From Campylobacterota bacterium (lineage in GTDB: Bacteria > Campylobacterota > Campylobacteria > Campylobacterales > Arcobacteraceae), in the NCBI GenBank assembly GCA_003643835.1, contig QMKX01000004.1, positions 20,229 through 84,228 of the forward strand: a stretch of DNA of 64,000 bases, read 5' to 3'. Below, one piece after another: positions 19,231-28,163 of this stretch (positions are counted from its first letter, which is position 1; the number at the start of each line of letters is the position of its first letter). The translations under genes were made by a program, and so were the position numbers. A model generated the notes under the pieces. The model did no database searches. It had not been told where the DNA came from and was given only the letters and a program-made list of their open reading frames with translations.

Positions 19231-19814
19231 AATTTATCCTCCATATGCCAATAAAATGCAAACATCAATCCAGATGTTTTTGCTTTTGCTTCATCAAATA
19301 TAAACTTTTTTGCATCTTTTCTATCAATAAATTCAAGCTCTATAAATTCATCGTTTATGCCTCCGCCTTTGTGTTTTTTCATACTTTCATCAATAGTAGC
19401 TTCATATATATGTTGTTTAGAGCCACTAACTCCAACATTTGAAAAAAATGTGTTTATTTTATTTATTTTATTTATATTCACACTGTATCCGCACTCTTCA
19501 TATATCTCTTCTTTAGCTATTTGGTTTATCGGTTTATTTTTGTCCAATATACCGGCACACAACTCATATGTGAAACTAAACTTATCATCTGTCAAATAAA
19601 CTGGTGGTCTAAACTGTTTGACTACAAGATATGCATCAAAATCTTTATGATACAACAACACAGACACACTATCAAAACTTCGCACTGTCTCCCAGATTTT
19701 AGCTACGCCATTTTGTTCGTATTTTATAGACAATGGTTTTATATATTTTGGGTCTTTCAGCCTTGTGGTTTCAAAGTTTCTGATATTTATATTTTTCAAG
19801 ACAAACCTTTTCAT
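19227..19814 (-). CDS. Nudix hydrolase (NDP-sugar diphosphatase-like)
   Basis: Predicted to cleave a nucleoside diphosphate linked to another moiety, most like the UDP-sugar/ADP-sugar diphosphatase branch. The 195-residue protein has an N-terminal beta domain with VVKQFRPPVY and a Nudix box running ELCAGILDKN then IAKEEIYEECGY. Two box positions deviate from the consensus: the first Glu after the glycine loop is Lys, and the Arg before the helix is Glu. The metal-binding E-x-x-E-E core (EEIYEECG) is intact. It leads the small unknown gene and clpA. Confidence 0.85.
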   Translation of the reverse strand: MKRFVLKNINIRNFETTRLKDPKYIKPLSIKYEQNGVAKIWETVRSFDSVSVLLYHKDFDAYLVVKQFRPPVYLTDDKFSFTYELCAGILDKNKPINQIAKEEIYEECGYSVNINKINKINTFFSNVGVSGSKQHIYEATIDESMKKHKGGGINDEFIELEFIDRKDAKKFIFDEAKAKTSGLMFAFYWHMEDKL

Positions 19815-19900
19815 AAATATGTTTTGTATTTTTTGTTATTGTATCTAAACTTTATAAATTTATATATACTATTAGGTAATCTATACTTCTTGATGGTGTA

Positions 19901-20284
19901 TCAATGATAATCAGACGCCTTAGCTATTATATCTATCTCTATAAGTGCATTTTTAGGCAAGGTTTGCACTGCAACTGTGCTTCGCACTGGTTTGTGGTCA
20001 CCAAAAAAGTCGGCATATATGACATTAACCACTCCAAAATCCTTCATATCATTTAGATATATTGTAGTTTTGATGACATCGTCTATGTTGCATTCATTAT
20101 CTTCTAATATCACTTTGATATTATCAAGGACTTGTTTAGTTTGTAATTTTATATCATCGTCACACATTTGCCCATGTCTGTCGAGTGCTATTTGTCCTGA
20201 ACTGTATAATAAACCATTGTGCTTGATAGCTTGAGAATACGGCCCTATGGCCTGAGGTGCATTTTTTGTGTTTAAAAACTCCAT
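19901..20284 (-). CDS. ridA: RidA family enamine/imine deaminase
   Basis: Hydrolyses reactive 2-aminoacrylate and 2-aminocrotonate imines released by PLP enzymes such as threonine dehydratase. The 127-residue trimeric-fold protein contains the N-terminal PQAIGPYSQAI and the C-terminal RSTVAVQTLPKNALIEIDIIA, with the conserved Arg and Glu at the active-site interface. Length matches the family. The source enzyme IlvA is encoded elsewhere in the window (53952-55160). It follows prs by 9 nt on the same strand. Confidence 0.94.
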   Translation of the reverse strand: MEFLNTKNAPQAIGPYSQAIKHNGLLYSSGQIALDRHGQMCDDDIKLQTKQVLDNIKVILEDNECNIDDVIKTTIYLNDMKDFGVVNVIYADFFGDHKPVRSTVAVQTLPKNALIEIDIIAKASDYH

Positions 20285-20293
20285 TGTTTATCC

Positions 20294-21229
20294 TTATATG
20301 TTGTCAAACATTGTATTGATTGATTCTTTATTGTATATTTTATCTATAGTTTGAGCTATGATATTTGTAGCACTTAACACTACTATTTTGTCATGTGGTT
20401 TTGATAGTGGTATAGTGTCGGTTATGGCTAATCTATCCAAACTACTATTTTCGAGCCTATCCAATGCAGGACCACTCAACACTCCGTGAGTGCAACATGC
20501 TAAGACACTATTTGCTCCATCTTTTTTTAGTGCTAAAGCGGCATTTGTAAGAGTTCCTGCTGTATCAACTATATCATCTACCATGATTATATCTTTGTTT
20601 TTGATATCGCCTATGATATTCATAACTTCACTTTTGTTTTTTTTGTCTCTATTTTTATCTACTATTACAAGATCATAGTTCAAAGCTTTGGCATATGTCC
20701 TAGCTCTCGCTACTCCTCCTACATCTGGCGATGCTATGATAGGGTTTTTTAGGTTCAAATTTTTGATATAATTTACAAACACCATAGAACCCAACAAATG
20801 ATCTACCGGTATGTTGAAAAATCCTTGTATTTGTGCGGCATGTAAGTCTATAGTGACTACTCTATCTACTCCTGATTTTTCTATCATATCAGCTACAAGT
20901 TTAGCAGTAATTGGCACACGCGGTGCTGCTTTTCTATCTTGTCTGGCATATCCAAAATACGGTAGCACCACAGTTATCTCTCCTGCGCTACTTCGCTTAA
21001 ATGCATCTACGAGTATCAAAAGTTCCATAAGATTGTCATTTGTCGGGCTACAGGTGCTTTGGATGATAAATATGTCATCTCCACGCACTGAATTTATGAT
21101 ATTTACATCTATTTCGCCATCACTAAATGTGCCTATTTTGACATCTTCTACTTTTTTGTTCAAAATCGTTGCTACATCATTTGCGAATTTTAAACTCGCA
21201 GTGCCTGCAACTATTTTATATCTTGCCAT
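20294..21229 (-). CDS. prs: Ribose-phosphate pyrophosphokinase
   Basis: Makes PRPP from ribose 5-phosphate and ATP for nucleotide, histidine and NAD synthesis. The 311-residue protein shows the flexible-loop region SPTNDNLMELLILVDA, the ATP-site YFGYARQDRK, IDLHAAQIQGFFNIPVDHL, and the PRPP-binding loop IIMVDDIVDTAGTL. All class I residues I can check are in place and the length is standard (about 310-315). It is immediately downstream of the outer-membrane protein gene (8-nt gap). Confidence 0.97.
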   Translation of the reverse strand: MARYKIVAGTASLKFANDVATILNKKVEDVKIGTFSDGEIDVNIINSVRGDDIFIIQSTCSPTNDNLMELLILVDAFKRSSAGEITVVLPYFGYARQDRKAAPRVPITAKLVADMIEKSGVDRVVTIDLHAAQIQGFFNIPVDHLLGSMVFVNYIKNLNLKNPIIASPDVGGVARARTYAKALNYDLVIVDKNRDKKNKSEVMNIIGDIKNKDIIMVDDIVDTAGTLTNAALALKKDGANSVLACCTHGVLSGPALDRLENSSLDRLAITDTIPLSKPHDKIVVLSATNIIAQTIDKIYNKESINTMFDNI

Positions 21230-21237
21230 ATTGTCCC

Positions 21238-22428
21238 TTAAAAATGTATTCTAAACCCGACAGATAAACCAAGCTCACTTTGATGTGTGAGTTTTTCATC
21301 GCCAATTTCTGTGTTTAAATCTTTTATGATATATCTCAATCTTGTGTATATGCTAGTCGAATTTATAAACTTACTATCTAATCCTACTTGTGCTCCAACC
21401 GCAAAGCCTGTAGCTTTCACGCCGCTATTTATATTTGTTGTGTTTGGTTTTTCATTCCACACCAAATCACTCATACCTATAACTATACCTATATATGGTT
21501 TTGCATCTATTGGTTTTGTGAATTTGTAGTTATACGAATAAAGCAGGTCTGTTACGGTAGCCCTTTTTAGATTAAGTGACTTGTTTAAACTTAAAGTTGA
21601 AAAAGTAGAAACACCATGAACTACCCCAAATCCAATTTCACCTGTTGTTGTATATTGGTCTAAACTATCTTCATATACGACAGTATTTTGTGCTTCATTT
21701 TTGATAGAGTATTTTGAAGCTCCAAGACCCATATACACAAAATAATATTCTCCTAGTATATTTGGGTCGCTGTAAAGCTCATCTTCATTTAACAACTCAT
21801 TGAGTTTTTCATTATCTATGAACTCTTGTTGTGTTGTGTCGTTGCAGTCGCACTCTTCTACTATGACCAAATCATGCTCACCTGTGATTGATACTATCAT
21901 ATCGTATGTATCAAATTTTTCTACTGTGTTTGTTTGTTTTGTATAATAATGTGCATGAGTAATATTTTCTTTTAGTTTTAAACTTTTAAAATTGTTTGAA
22001 TCAATTGTGTCAAATTCTGACAATTTTATATATGAAGTTTTGTCCAAAACCTTACACCACCCATAACTATCACAAAATTCTGCTACTATGATATCATCTT
22101 GAAATATAATCAAAGTTTCATCGACTCTTCTTGATATATCATAAGTAATCTCACCATCTGTAGTGAGCTTTTTTTCATAAAAATGAGTATGATCTTGAGT
22201 GTCGTCATTCATGACATAAAATCTATCATATTCAGCTACAAAATAAGAGCCATTTATATAAAATGGTTTATCTTCAACCTTACACCAACCATCAAGATTG
22301 CAAGATTGAACTTTAACCTTGTCTCCGGGATGTATGATATTTTTTACTGCATATTTTTCAAGATCAACCGATAGCAGAACAACGGGCACAAACAATATCG
22401 CAATCATAAATAAGATAATTTTTTTCAT
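21238..22428 (-). CDS. Outer-membrane protein with two SH3-like repeats and a C-terminal beta-barrel
   Basis: A 396-residue exported protein I cannot assign to a named gene. After a signal peptide (MKKIILFMIAILFVPVVLLS) come two tandem repeats: GDKVKVQSCNLDGWCKV (about residues 35-51) and DDIIVAEFCDSYGWCKV (about 111-127). Each has a Cys-x(4)-W-C pattern like a bacterial SH3/KOW-type module with a possible disulphide. The C-terminal 170 residues alternate hydrophobic strands and end in phenylalanine (GFRIHF), typical of an outer-membrane barrel. The frame extends upstream to 22473, but the signal peptide sets the start at 22428, although no clear Shine-Dalgarno precedes it. May bind cell wall from the outer membrane; inference. 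Confidence 0.75.
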   Translation of the reverse strand: MKKIILFMIAILFVPVVLLSVDLEKYAVKNIIHPGDKVKVQSCNLDGWCKVEDKPFYINGSYFVAEYDRFYVMNDDTQDHTHFYEKKLTTDGEITYDISRRVDETLIIFQDDIIVAEFCDSYGWCKVLDKTSYIKLSEFDTIDSNNFKSLKLKENITHAHYYTKQTNTVEKFDTYDMIVSITGEHDLVIVEECDCNDTTQQEFIDNEKLNELLNEDELYSDPNILGEYYFVYMGLGASKYSIKNEAQNTVVYEDSLDQYTTTGEIGFGVVHGVSTFSTLSLNKSLNLKRATVTDLLYSYNYKFTKPIDAKPYIGIVIGMSDLVWNEKPNTTNINSGVKATGFAVGAQVGLDSKFINSTSIYTRLRYIIKDLNTEIGDEKLTHQSELGLSVGFRIHF

Positions 22429-22490
22429 AGGAGTATTGTATCTAATAAACATAAAATAACCCAAGTTTATCAAATTTTATATTTTTTTGG

Positions 22491-22496
22491 TAAAAT
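22491..22496 (+). promoter_or_regulatory. -10 element of the alaS operon promoter
   Basis: TAAAAT in the short divergent gap between the outer-membrane protein gene and alaS, followed by an AAGGGA ribosome-binding site at 22508-22513 and the alaS ATG at 22518. The leader would be about 15 nt. Assignment by motif and position. Confidence 0.4.
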
Positions 22497-22517
22497 TAAT
22501 TTTTATAAGGGAATCAA

Positions 22518-25091
22518 ATGAACATAAAAAAACAATTTTTAAATTTTTTTAAATCAAAACATCATACAATATTGCCAAGCTCTTCGCTTGTACCAGATGA
22601 CCCCACGCTTATGTTTACAAATGCAGGTATGGTTCAGTTCAAAGACATATTTACAGGCAAAATCAAGCCGCCCACAAACAAAAGAGCAGTGAGTTGTCAG
22701 CTGTGTTTACGAGCAGGAGGCAAACACAATGACCTCGAAAATGTAGGTTTTACAAGTAGGCATCATACCTTGTTTGAGATGCTTGGGAACTTTTCTTTTG
22801 GTGACTATTTTAAGCAAGAAGCGATATCGTATGCTTGGGAGTTTATCACAAAAGTTTTGAAACTACCGGTTGATAAACTATGGGTAACTGTGCATGAAAA
22901 CGATGACGAAGCATATAAACTATGGCAAAAACATATTAGCACAGACCGTATCAAAAAGATAGGAGACAAAGACAACTTCTGGTCTATGGGCGATACAGGA
23001 GCTTGTGGTCCTTGTAGTGAGATATTTTTTGATCAAGGCGAAGAGTTTTTTGATACCAAAGAGGATTATTTAGGTGGCGATGGTGATAGATTTTTAGAGA
23101 TTTGGAACTTGGTGTTTATGCAGTTTGAAAGAGACAAAAGAGGCAATATGACCGCCTTGCCTAAGCCATCTATCGATACTGGTATGGGTTTGGAAAGGGT
23201 TGTTGCTATCAAAGAAGGAGTTAATAACAATTTTGATACAAGTTTATTTACTCCCTTGATAGAGACTATAAAAAAGATATCAAATACAAAAATTACCAAA
23301 AAAAATATATCAAGCTTTCGTGTCATAGCAGACCATACTAAAGCAGTGTCATTTATGCTTTGTGATGGTGTGCTTTTTGACAATGATGGCAGAGGATATG
23401 TGCTTCGTCGTATCTTAAGACGAGCCATAAGACATGGCTATTTGTTGGGTCTGAGAGAGCCATTTGTAGGTGAAGTTGTAGATAGTTTGGTTAAAATTAT
23501 GAAAGATGATTATGAATTTTTGCAAATCAAAAAGTCATATATAAAAGAGCAGATATTTCAAGAAGAGTTAAGATTTTTCAAAACTATCAAAAATGGTATG
23601 AAACTATTTCAAGATGAGTTAGATAACACCACAGACGATATGTTTGATGGTGCGATAGCTTTTAAACTATACGATACATATGGTTTTCCTCTTGATTTGA
23701 CAGAAGATATGTTAAAAGAACACGATATTGCATTGGATAAAAAAAGTTTTGACAATGCTATGAAAGAACAAAAAACAAAAGCCAAAGCTTCTTGGAAAGG
23801 TAGTGGAGACGAAAATAAAACTGGTGATTTTATAGTGTTAATTGAGAAGCATGGAAAAAATAATTTCGTAGGCTATGACACAAACGAAACTAATAGCAAG
23901 ATATTAGCGATATTGGATCATGATTTCAAAATTGTGACAGACACAAAAAACAAAAATGAATATTGGATAATGTTTGACAAAACTCCATTTTATGCAAATA
24001 GTGGTGGTCAAGTTGGTAGCACGGGGCAAATGACCGTAAACGATACTGTCATAAATGTGATTGATACAAACGAATTCTTTGGTATAAATATCTCTAAAAT
24101 AAAAACAAGCAATATAGTCATAAATACAAATGACAAAGCAAAACTAATCGATACTAATATAGCAGAAACAAGCAAACACCATAGCGCCACACATCTACTC
24201 CAAGCTTCACTAAAAGAGGTGTTGGGGGATAGTGTTACACAAGCTGGTAGTTATAACGATCACGAAAAACTTAGGTTTGATTTTACTTATGCTAAACCCG
24301 TAGATAGCGAAGATTTAGAAACAATTGAAAAAAAAGTAAATGAACTAATATATAAAAGTATCGATTGTCAAACACAAGTGTTGCCTATAAAACAAGCAAA
24401 AAAAACAGGAGCTACATCGATATTTGGCGAAAAGTATGGCGATGTGGTTAGAGTAGTTAGTTTTGAATATAAAAGTATTGAGTTTTGTGGAGGGGTGCAT
24501 GTCGCAAATACATCTCATATTGGGTCATTTTTCATAACTAAACAAAGCAGTGTTAGTGCTGGAGTTAGACGAATAGAAGCTGTGTGTGGCAAAAAAGCAA
24601 AAAGCTTCAACGATGAAAACATAAATAAAATAAAAAAATTAGAACATATTTTAAAAACAAAAGATATAATAACCAAAACAACAAAACTAATAGACCACAT
24701 GAAGCAGTTAAAAAATAGCGAGAAAAAAGATAAACATAAGATAGAGTATGATGTTCTAACTATAAATGATATCAAAATAATAGTTGATATTGTAGATGGT
24801 AGCGATATTAAAGACATGATAGATGAACAAAAAATAAAATACAATAAAATAGCTATATTTTTATTGAAAATTGAAAACAATACGATTAAATTTTGTTGTG
24901 CTACAAAAAATGCAAACTTAAACTCAAATAGTTGGATAAAAGAGGTATGCAAGGAGATAGGTGGCAGTGGTGGCGGCAAAGAGAGTTTCGCACAAGGCGG
25001 AGCAAAAGAGATAAAATATATACAAATAGCAAAAACTAAAGCTATAGAGTTTGCAACAAAAAGTTTAAAGGATACAAATGATAAAGCATAA
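22518..25091 (+). CDS. alaS: Alanyl-tRNA synthetase
   Basis: Charges tRNA(Ala). The 857-residue class II synthetase has the catalytic N-terminal core (FTNAGMVQFKDIFTG, then TSRHHTLFEMLGNFSFGDYF), the editing domain with the zinc motif HHSATHLLQASL and a distal CGGVHV, and a C-terminal glycine-rich end (GGSGGGKESFAQGG). Length is typical for this lineage. It is the first gene of a five-gene plus-strand run; the pglB ATG lies 14 nt inside its 3' end. Confidence 0.97.
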   Translation: MNIKKQFLNFFKSKHHTILPSSSLVPDDPTLMFTNAGMVQFKDIFTGKIKPPTNKRAVSCQLCLRAGGKHNDLENVGFTSRHHTLFEMLGNFSFGDYFKQEAISYAWEFITKVLKLPVDKLWVTVHENDDEAYKLWQKHISTDRIKKIGDKDNFWSMGDTGACGPCSEIFFDQGEEFFDTKEDYLGGDGDRFLEIWNLVFMQFERDKRGNMTALPKPSIDTGMGLERVVAIKEGVNNNFDTSLFTPLIETIKKISNTKITKKNISSFRVIADHTKAVSFMLCDGVLFDNDGRGYVLRRILRRAIRHGYLLGLREPFVGEVVDSLVKIMKDDYEFLQIKKSYIKEQIFQEELRFFKTIKNGMKLFQDELDNTTDDMFDGAIAFKLYDTYGFPLDLTEDMLKEHDIALDKKSFDNAMKEQKTKAKASWKGSGDENKTGDFIVLIEKHGKNNFVGYDTNETNSKILAILDHDFKIVTDTKNKNEYWIMFDKTPFYANSGGQVGSTGQMTVNDTVINVIDTNEFFGINISKIKTSNIVINTNDKAKLIDTNIAETSKHHSATHLLQASLKEVLGDSVTQAGSYNDHEKLRFDFTYAKPVDSEDLETIEKKVNELIYKSIDCQTQVLPIKQAKKTGATSIFGEKYGDVVRVVSFEYKSIEFCGGVHVANTSHIGSFFITKQSSVSAGVRRIEAVCGKKAKSFNDENINKIKKLEHILKTKDIITKTTKLIDHMKQLKNSEKKDKHKIEYDVLTINDIKIIVDIVDGSDIKDMIDEQKIKYNKIAIFLLKIENNTIKFCCATKNANLNSNSWIKEVCKEIGGSGGGKESFAQGGAKEIKYIQIAKTKAIEFATKSLKDTNDKA

Positions 25092-27231
25092 CAAAGCATT
25101 GCAAGCAACAGCACTGATACTTGTGGCATTTATATTTTCTGTAGCAGTGCGTATGATATGGGTTTATAAGTTTAGTGATACTCAACAATTTAGATACGAT
25201 GGCACATTTATGCTTACTACAACCGATGGCTACTATTTTGCTGAAGGCGCAAGAGATATCATAAAAGAAACAAACCACATAGAAGCACAAGCATATCGTT
25301 CTCCTACGACACAAGCATTATCGCAACTTACAGCTGTATTGTATAAAATTTTGCCATTTACTTTAGATGAGATTATGTTTTATATGTCTGCTTTTTTTGC
25401 ATCACTTTTAGTTATACCGCTGGTGCTTATAGGTTTGGCATATGGAAGTTTAACATTTGGTTTTATAGCAGCCTTGGTGGGCTCGGTTGCTTGGAGTTAT
25501 TATAACAGGACTATGGTAGGGTATTATGATACTGACCTGTTAAATATCGTATTTCCTACACTTTTGTTGTGGTCACTTATAGGTGCTATTGCCACTAAAC
25601 ACGACAGATATATACTGTTCATAGCCATAGAGACGATACTATATCGCTGGTGGTATCCTCAGTCATACTCGCTAGAGATTGCATTTATATGTCTTCTGGC
25701 GGTGTTTACATTCTATACATGGTTCAAGAAAAGGGATAACTTTTATAATTTTGCTTTGATAATATTTATGCTATTGTCCACACTAAACATAGATATGATT
25801 TATAGAGCTTCTTTGATGGGTGTATTATTGGTATTTTTACACTTTAAAAAAGATATATTTAGAAAGTATATCTATTATATACTGGGGTTTTCTATAGCAC
25901 TATTTTTTGCTACTGGAGGCTTAAATCCTATTATAAGCCTACTTGATACCTATATTTTCCAAAGAAAAGCCATAATTGCCCAAAATATATTAGATTTACA
26001 TTTTTTTGCCGTTATACAAACTATAAGCGAAGCACAACATATACCATTTGAAACATTTGCAAACAGAATTAGCGGACATACCATCACATTTTTTCTTAGT
26101 ATCGCTGGTTATATTTGGTTATCAATAAATAAAAAAAGTATGATTATAGCAATTCCTATGATAGGACTTGGGTTTTTAGCTATTTATGGAGGGCTTAGGT
26201 TTACCATATATGCTGTGCCTGTTTTTGCTATGGGTATCGCTTATTTGATAATACAACTCACAAATACTATAGATGATATCAGAATTAGAATTGTATCTAT
26301 AATAGTATTAACTTTATTGGCTCTATATCCAAATATATCGCATGCATACAATTACAATGCATCAACTGTGTTTTATAAAGATGAGGTAGCTACACTAAAC
26401 AAACTCAAATCAATAGTTTCAAAAGATGATTATGTTGTAGGATGGTGGGATTATGGTTATCCTATTAGATACTACACAGACGCACACACATTTATAGATG
26501 GTGGCGCACACTCTGGAAGCGATAATTTTCCAACAAGCTATTTTTTAACAAAACCACAAAATGTGGCAGCTAAGATGATAAGATTAGAGGCTAAATATAT
26601 TGAAGAAAATGCAAACAGAATAAAAAATTCTCTCATGGGCAAACCAGATAAAAACAGAACAAATAGCTCACGCATAGCAAATATGACTACTGATTATGGC
26701 TTTAGTGATACAAATGATTTTTTATATAGCTTAAGCACAGATATCTCTTTGCCAAAGATGACAAACGATGTGTATCTATATCTACCATTTAGGATGCTGG
26801 ACATCTACCCGGTTATTGAAAGATTTTCAAATATCGACCTCATGACAGGAGCACAAAAAACAGCTGGTTTTTATTATTATCCAGCTCAATATAAACAAAA
26901 CAAAGAAGCAATAATCTTTGATAACAATATGATGCTGGACAAAGCTACAGGAGTGATAACAGTAGGCAAAAATAACAAATTTAAGGTCAAAAGATATGTA
27001 ACTACAAACTATACAAGCAACTCAAAAATGGAAAAAAACATCCAATTAGCACACGATGACGGTGATTTAAGTATAATATTTATGCAAAATCAAAACAAAT
27101 TTATCATCATAGATGAAGAGAAATACAACTCTACATATTTTCAACTATATGTGCTGGACAATTATAACAAAGATCTATTTGAATTAGTTGTTTATCATCC
27201 ATTTGTAAAGGTTTATAAATTAAAAATATAA
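25078..27231 (+). CDS. pglB: Single-subunit oligosaccharyltransferase PglB (STT3 family)
   Basis: Transfers a lipid-linked oligosaccharide to asparagine in D/E-x-N-x-S/T sequons on the periplasmic side. The 717-residue protein has about 13 N-terminal helices. The first acidic motif region is DGYYFAEGARD, the second is YYDTDLL, the TIxE loop motif appears as TISE, and the WWDYG signature is at residues 456-460, almost the same place as in Campylobacter PglB. A soluble periplasmic domain follows. No other pgl glycan-assembly genes are in the window, so it is detached from its usual cluster. It overlaps alaS by 14 nt. Confidence 0.95.
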   Translation: MIKHNKALQATALILVAFIFSVAVRMIWVYKFSDTQQFRYDGTFMLTTTDGYYFAEGARDIIKETNHIEAQAYRSPTTQALSQLTAVLYKILPFTLDEIMFYMSAFFASLLVIPLVLIGLAYGSLTFGFIAALVGSVAWSYYNRTMVGYYDTDLLNIVFPTLLLWSLIGAIATKHDRYILFIAIETILYRWWYPQSYSLEIAFICLLAVFTFYTWFKKRDNFYNFALIIFMLLSTLNIDMIYRASLMGVLLVFLHFKKDIFRKYIYYILGFSIALFFATGGLNPIISLLDTYIFQRKAIIAQNILDLHFFAVIQTISEAQHIPFETFANRISGHTITFFLSIAGYIWLSINKKSMIIAIPMIGLGFLAIYGGLRFTIYAVPVFAMGIAYLIIQLTNTIDDIRIRIVSIIVLTLLALYPNISHAYNYNASTVFYKDEVATLNKLKSIVSKDDYVVGWWDYGYPIRYYTDAHTFIDGGAHSGSDNFPTSYFLTKPQNVAAKMIRLEAKYIEENANRIKNSLMGKPDKNRTNSSRIANMTTDYGFSDTNDFLYSLSTDISLPKMTNDVYLYLPFRMLDIYPVIERFSNIDLMTGAQKTAGFYYYPAQYKQNKEAIIFDNNMMLDKATGVITVGKNNKFKVKRYVTTNYTSNSKMEKNIQLAHDDGDLSIIFMQNQNKFIIIDEEKYNSTYFQLYVLDNYNKDLFELVVYHPFVKVYKLKI

Positions 27232-27257
27232 CCAAATATATCTTTATAGTTTTTATA

Positions 27258-28163
27258 TTGTATCAAAATATGCAAGCAGACGACAATAGTAGTCAAACCA
27301 TAAAAACACTACAAAAGTATATAAACAACTTGCAATGGAAACTTGACAGCAAGATAGATAAAAACAAACATAAATACAATCTTATGGGACACTACTCAAA
27401 CTACATTTTATTTGCTGGATATACACCAACAAAACTATACAAAACTACAAACGAGAACAATACTACATCCACCCCAAGAGACAAAAACGAAGCACAGTTT
27501 CAAGTTAGCATCAAAGTTCCAATATTCAACAACATATTCAACTCCAAAGGCGATATATTTGTAGCTTATACCCAAAACTCATATTGGCAAGTATATGACA
27601 AAGACGATTCATCGCCTTTTAGGGAGACGAACTACCAACCAGAAGTTTTTTGGCAAACAGACAAAATAAACAAAAATAGATATGGTTTAAAAACTCTTAG
27701 AGTCTCTGCTATTCATCAATCAAATGGCGAATCATCGCCAAAATCAAGAAGCTGGAACAAAACAGATATCTTTATGCTTTTTGAAGCAGATAAATTTTTC
27801 TATGGCTTCAATGCTTGGAGCAGATGGGACGAACCATATGAAAATGACATAAACAATACAAGAGACGATGACAACCCACTATTGACAGATTATATCGGCA
27901 ATCAAAAGATATTTGTAGGCTTCAAATACAAAAGATTTAAAAATACTTTAACATATCAAAACGATATTTTAGATTTCAAAAAAGATAAAGGTTCTATAAT
28001 ACTTGACATAATTTTGCCGTCTATCAATGACAATTATAATTATTTTTTCAGATACTTTAATGGATATGGCGAAAGTTTGATAGATTATGACAAAAGAATC
28101 AAAAGATACAGTATAGGAGTGATGGTGGCAAATATATTATGGCAAGGAGAAAAATATGAATGA
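27258..28163 (+). CDS. pldA: Outer-membrane phospholipase A (OMPLA)
   Basis: Calcium-dependent outer-membrane phospholipase with A1/A2 activity. Counting from TTG at 27258, HQSNGES carries the catalytic His153 and Ser155, and RSWN carries Asn167, matching the His-Ser-Asn triad of E. coli PldA with the same spacing. The barrel region contains YQPEVFWQ and ends near the pheA start. Start problem: there is no ATG before residue 5. Reading upstream in frame from ATT at 27219 (or ATA at 27228) gives a classic signal peptide, KNITKYIFIVFILYQNMQA, which the protein needs for export. The true start is therefore probably one of those rare codons, overlapping the pglB stop. Confidence 0.85.
   Translation: MYQNMQADDNSSQTIKTLQKYINNLQWKLDSKIDKNKHKYNLMGHYSNYILFAGYTPTKLYKTTNENNTTSTPRDKNEAQFQVSIKVPIFNNIFNSKGDIFVAYTQNSYWQVYDKDDSSPFRETNYQPEVFWQTDKINKNRYGLKTLRVSAIHQSNGESSPKSRSWNKTDIFMLFEADKFFYGFNAWSRWDEPYENDINNTRDDDNPLLTDYIGNQKIFVGFKYKRFKNTLTYQNDILDFKKDKGSIILDIILPSINDNYNYFFRYFNGYGESLIDYDKRIKRYSIGVMVANILWQGEKYE

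Noticed and set aside
22429..22473. Upstream start for the SH3/outer-membrane protein
   Set aside because: The extra 15 residues would place polar residues before the signal peptide; MKKIILFM is the natural beginning of the signal.
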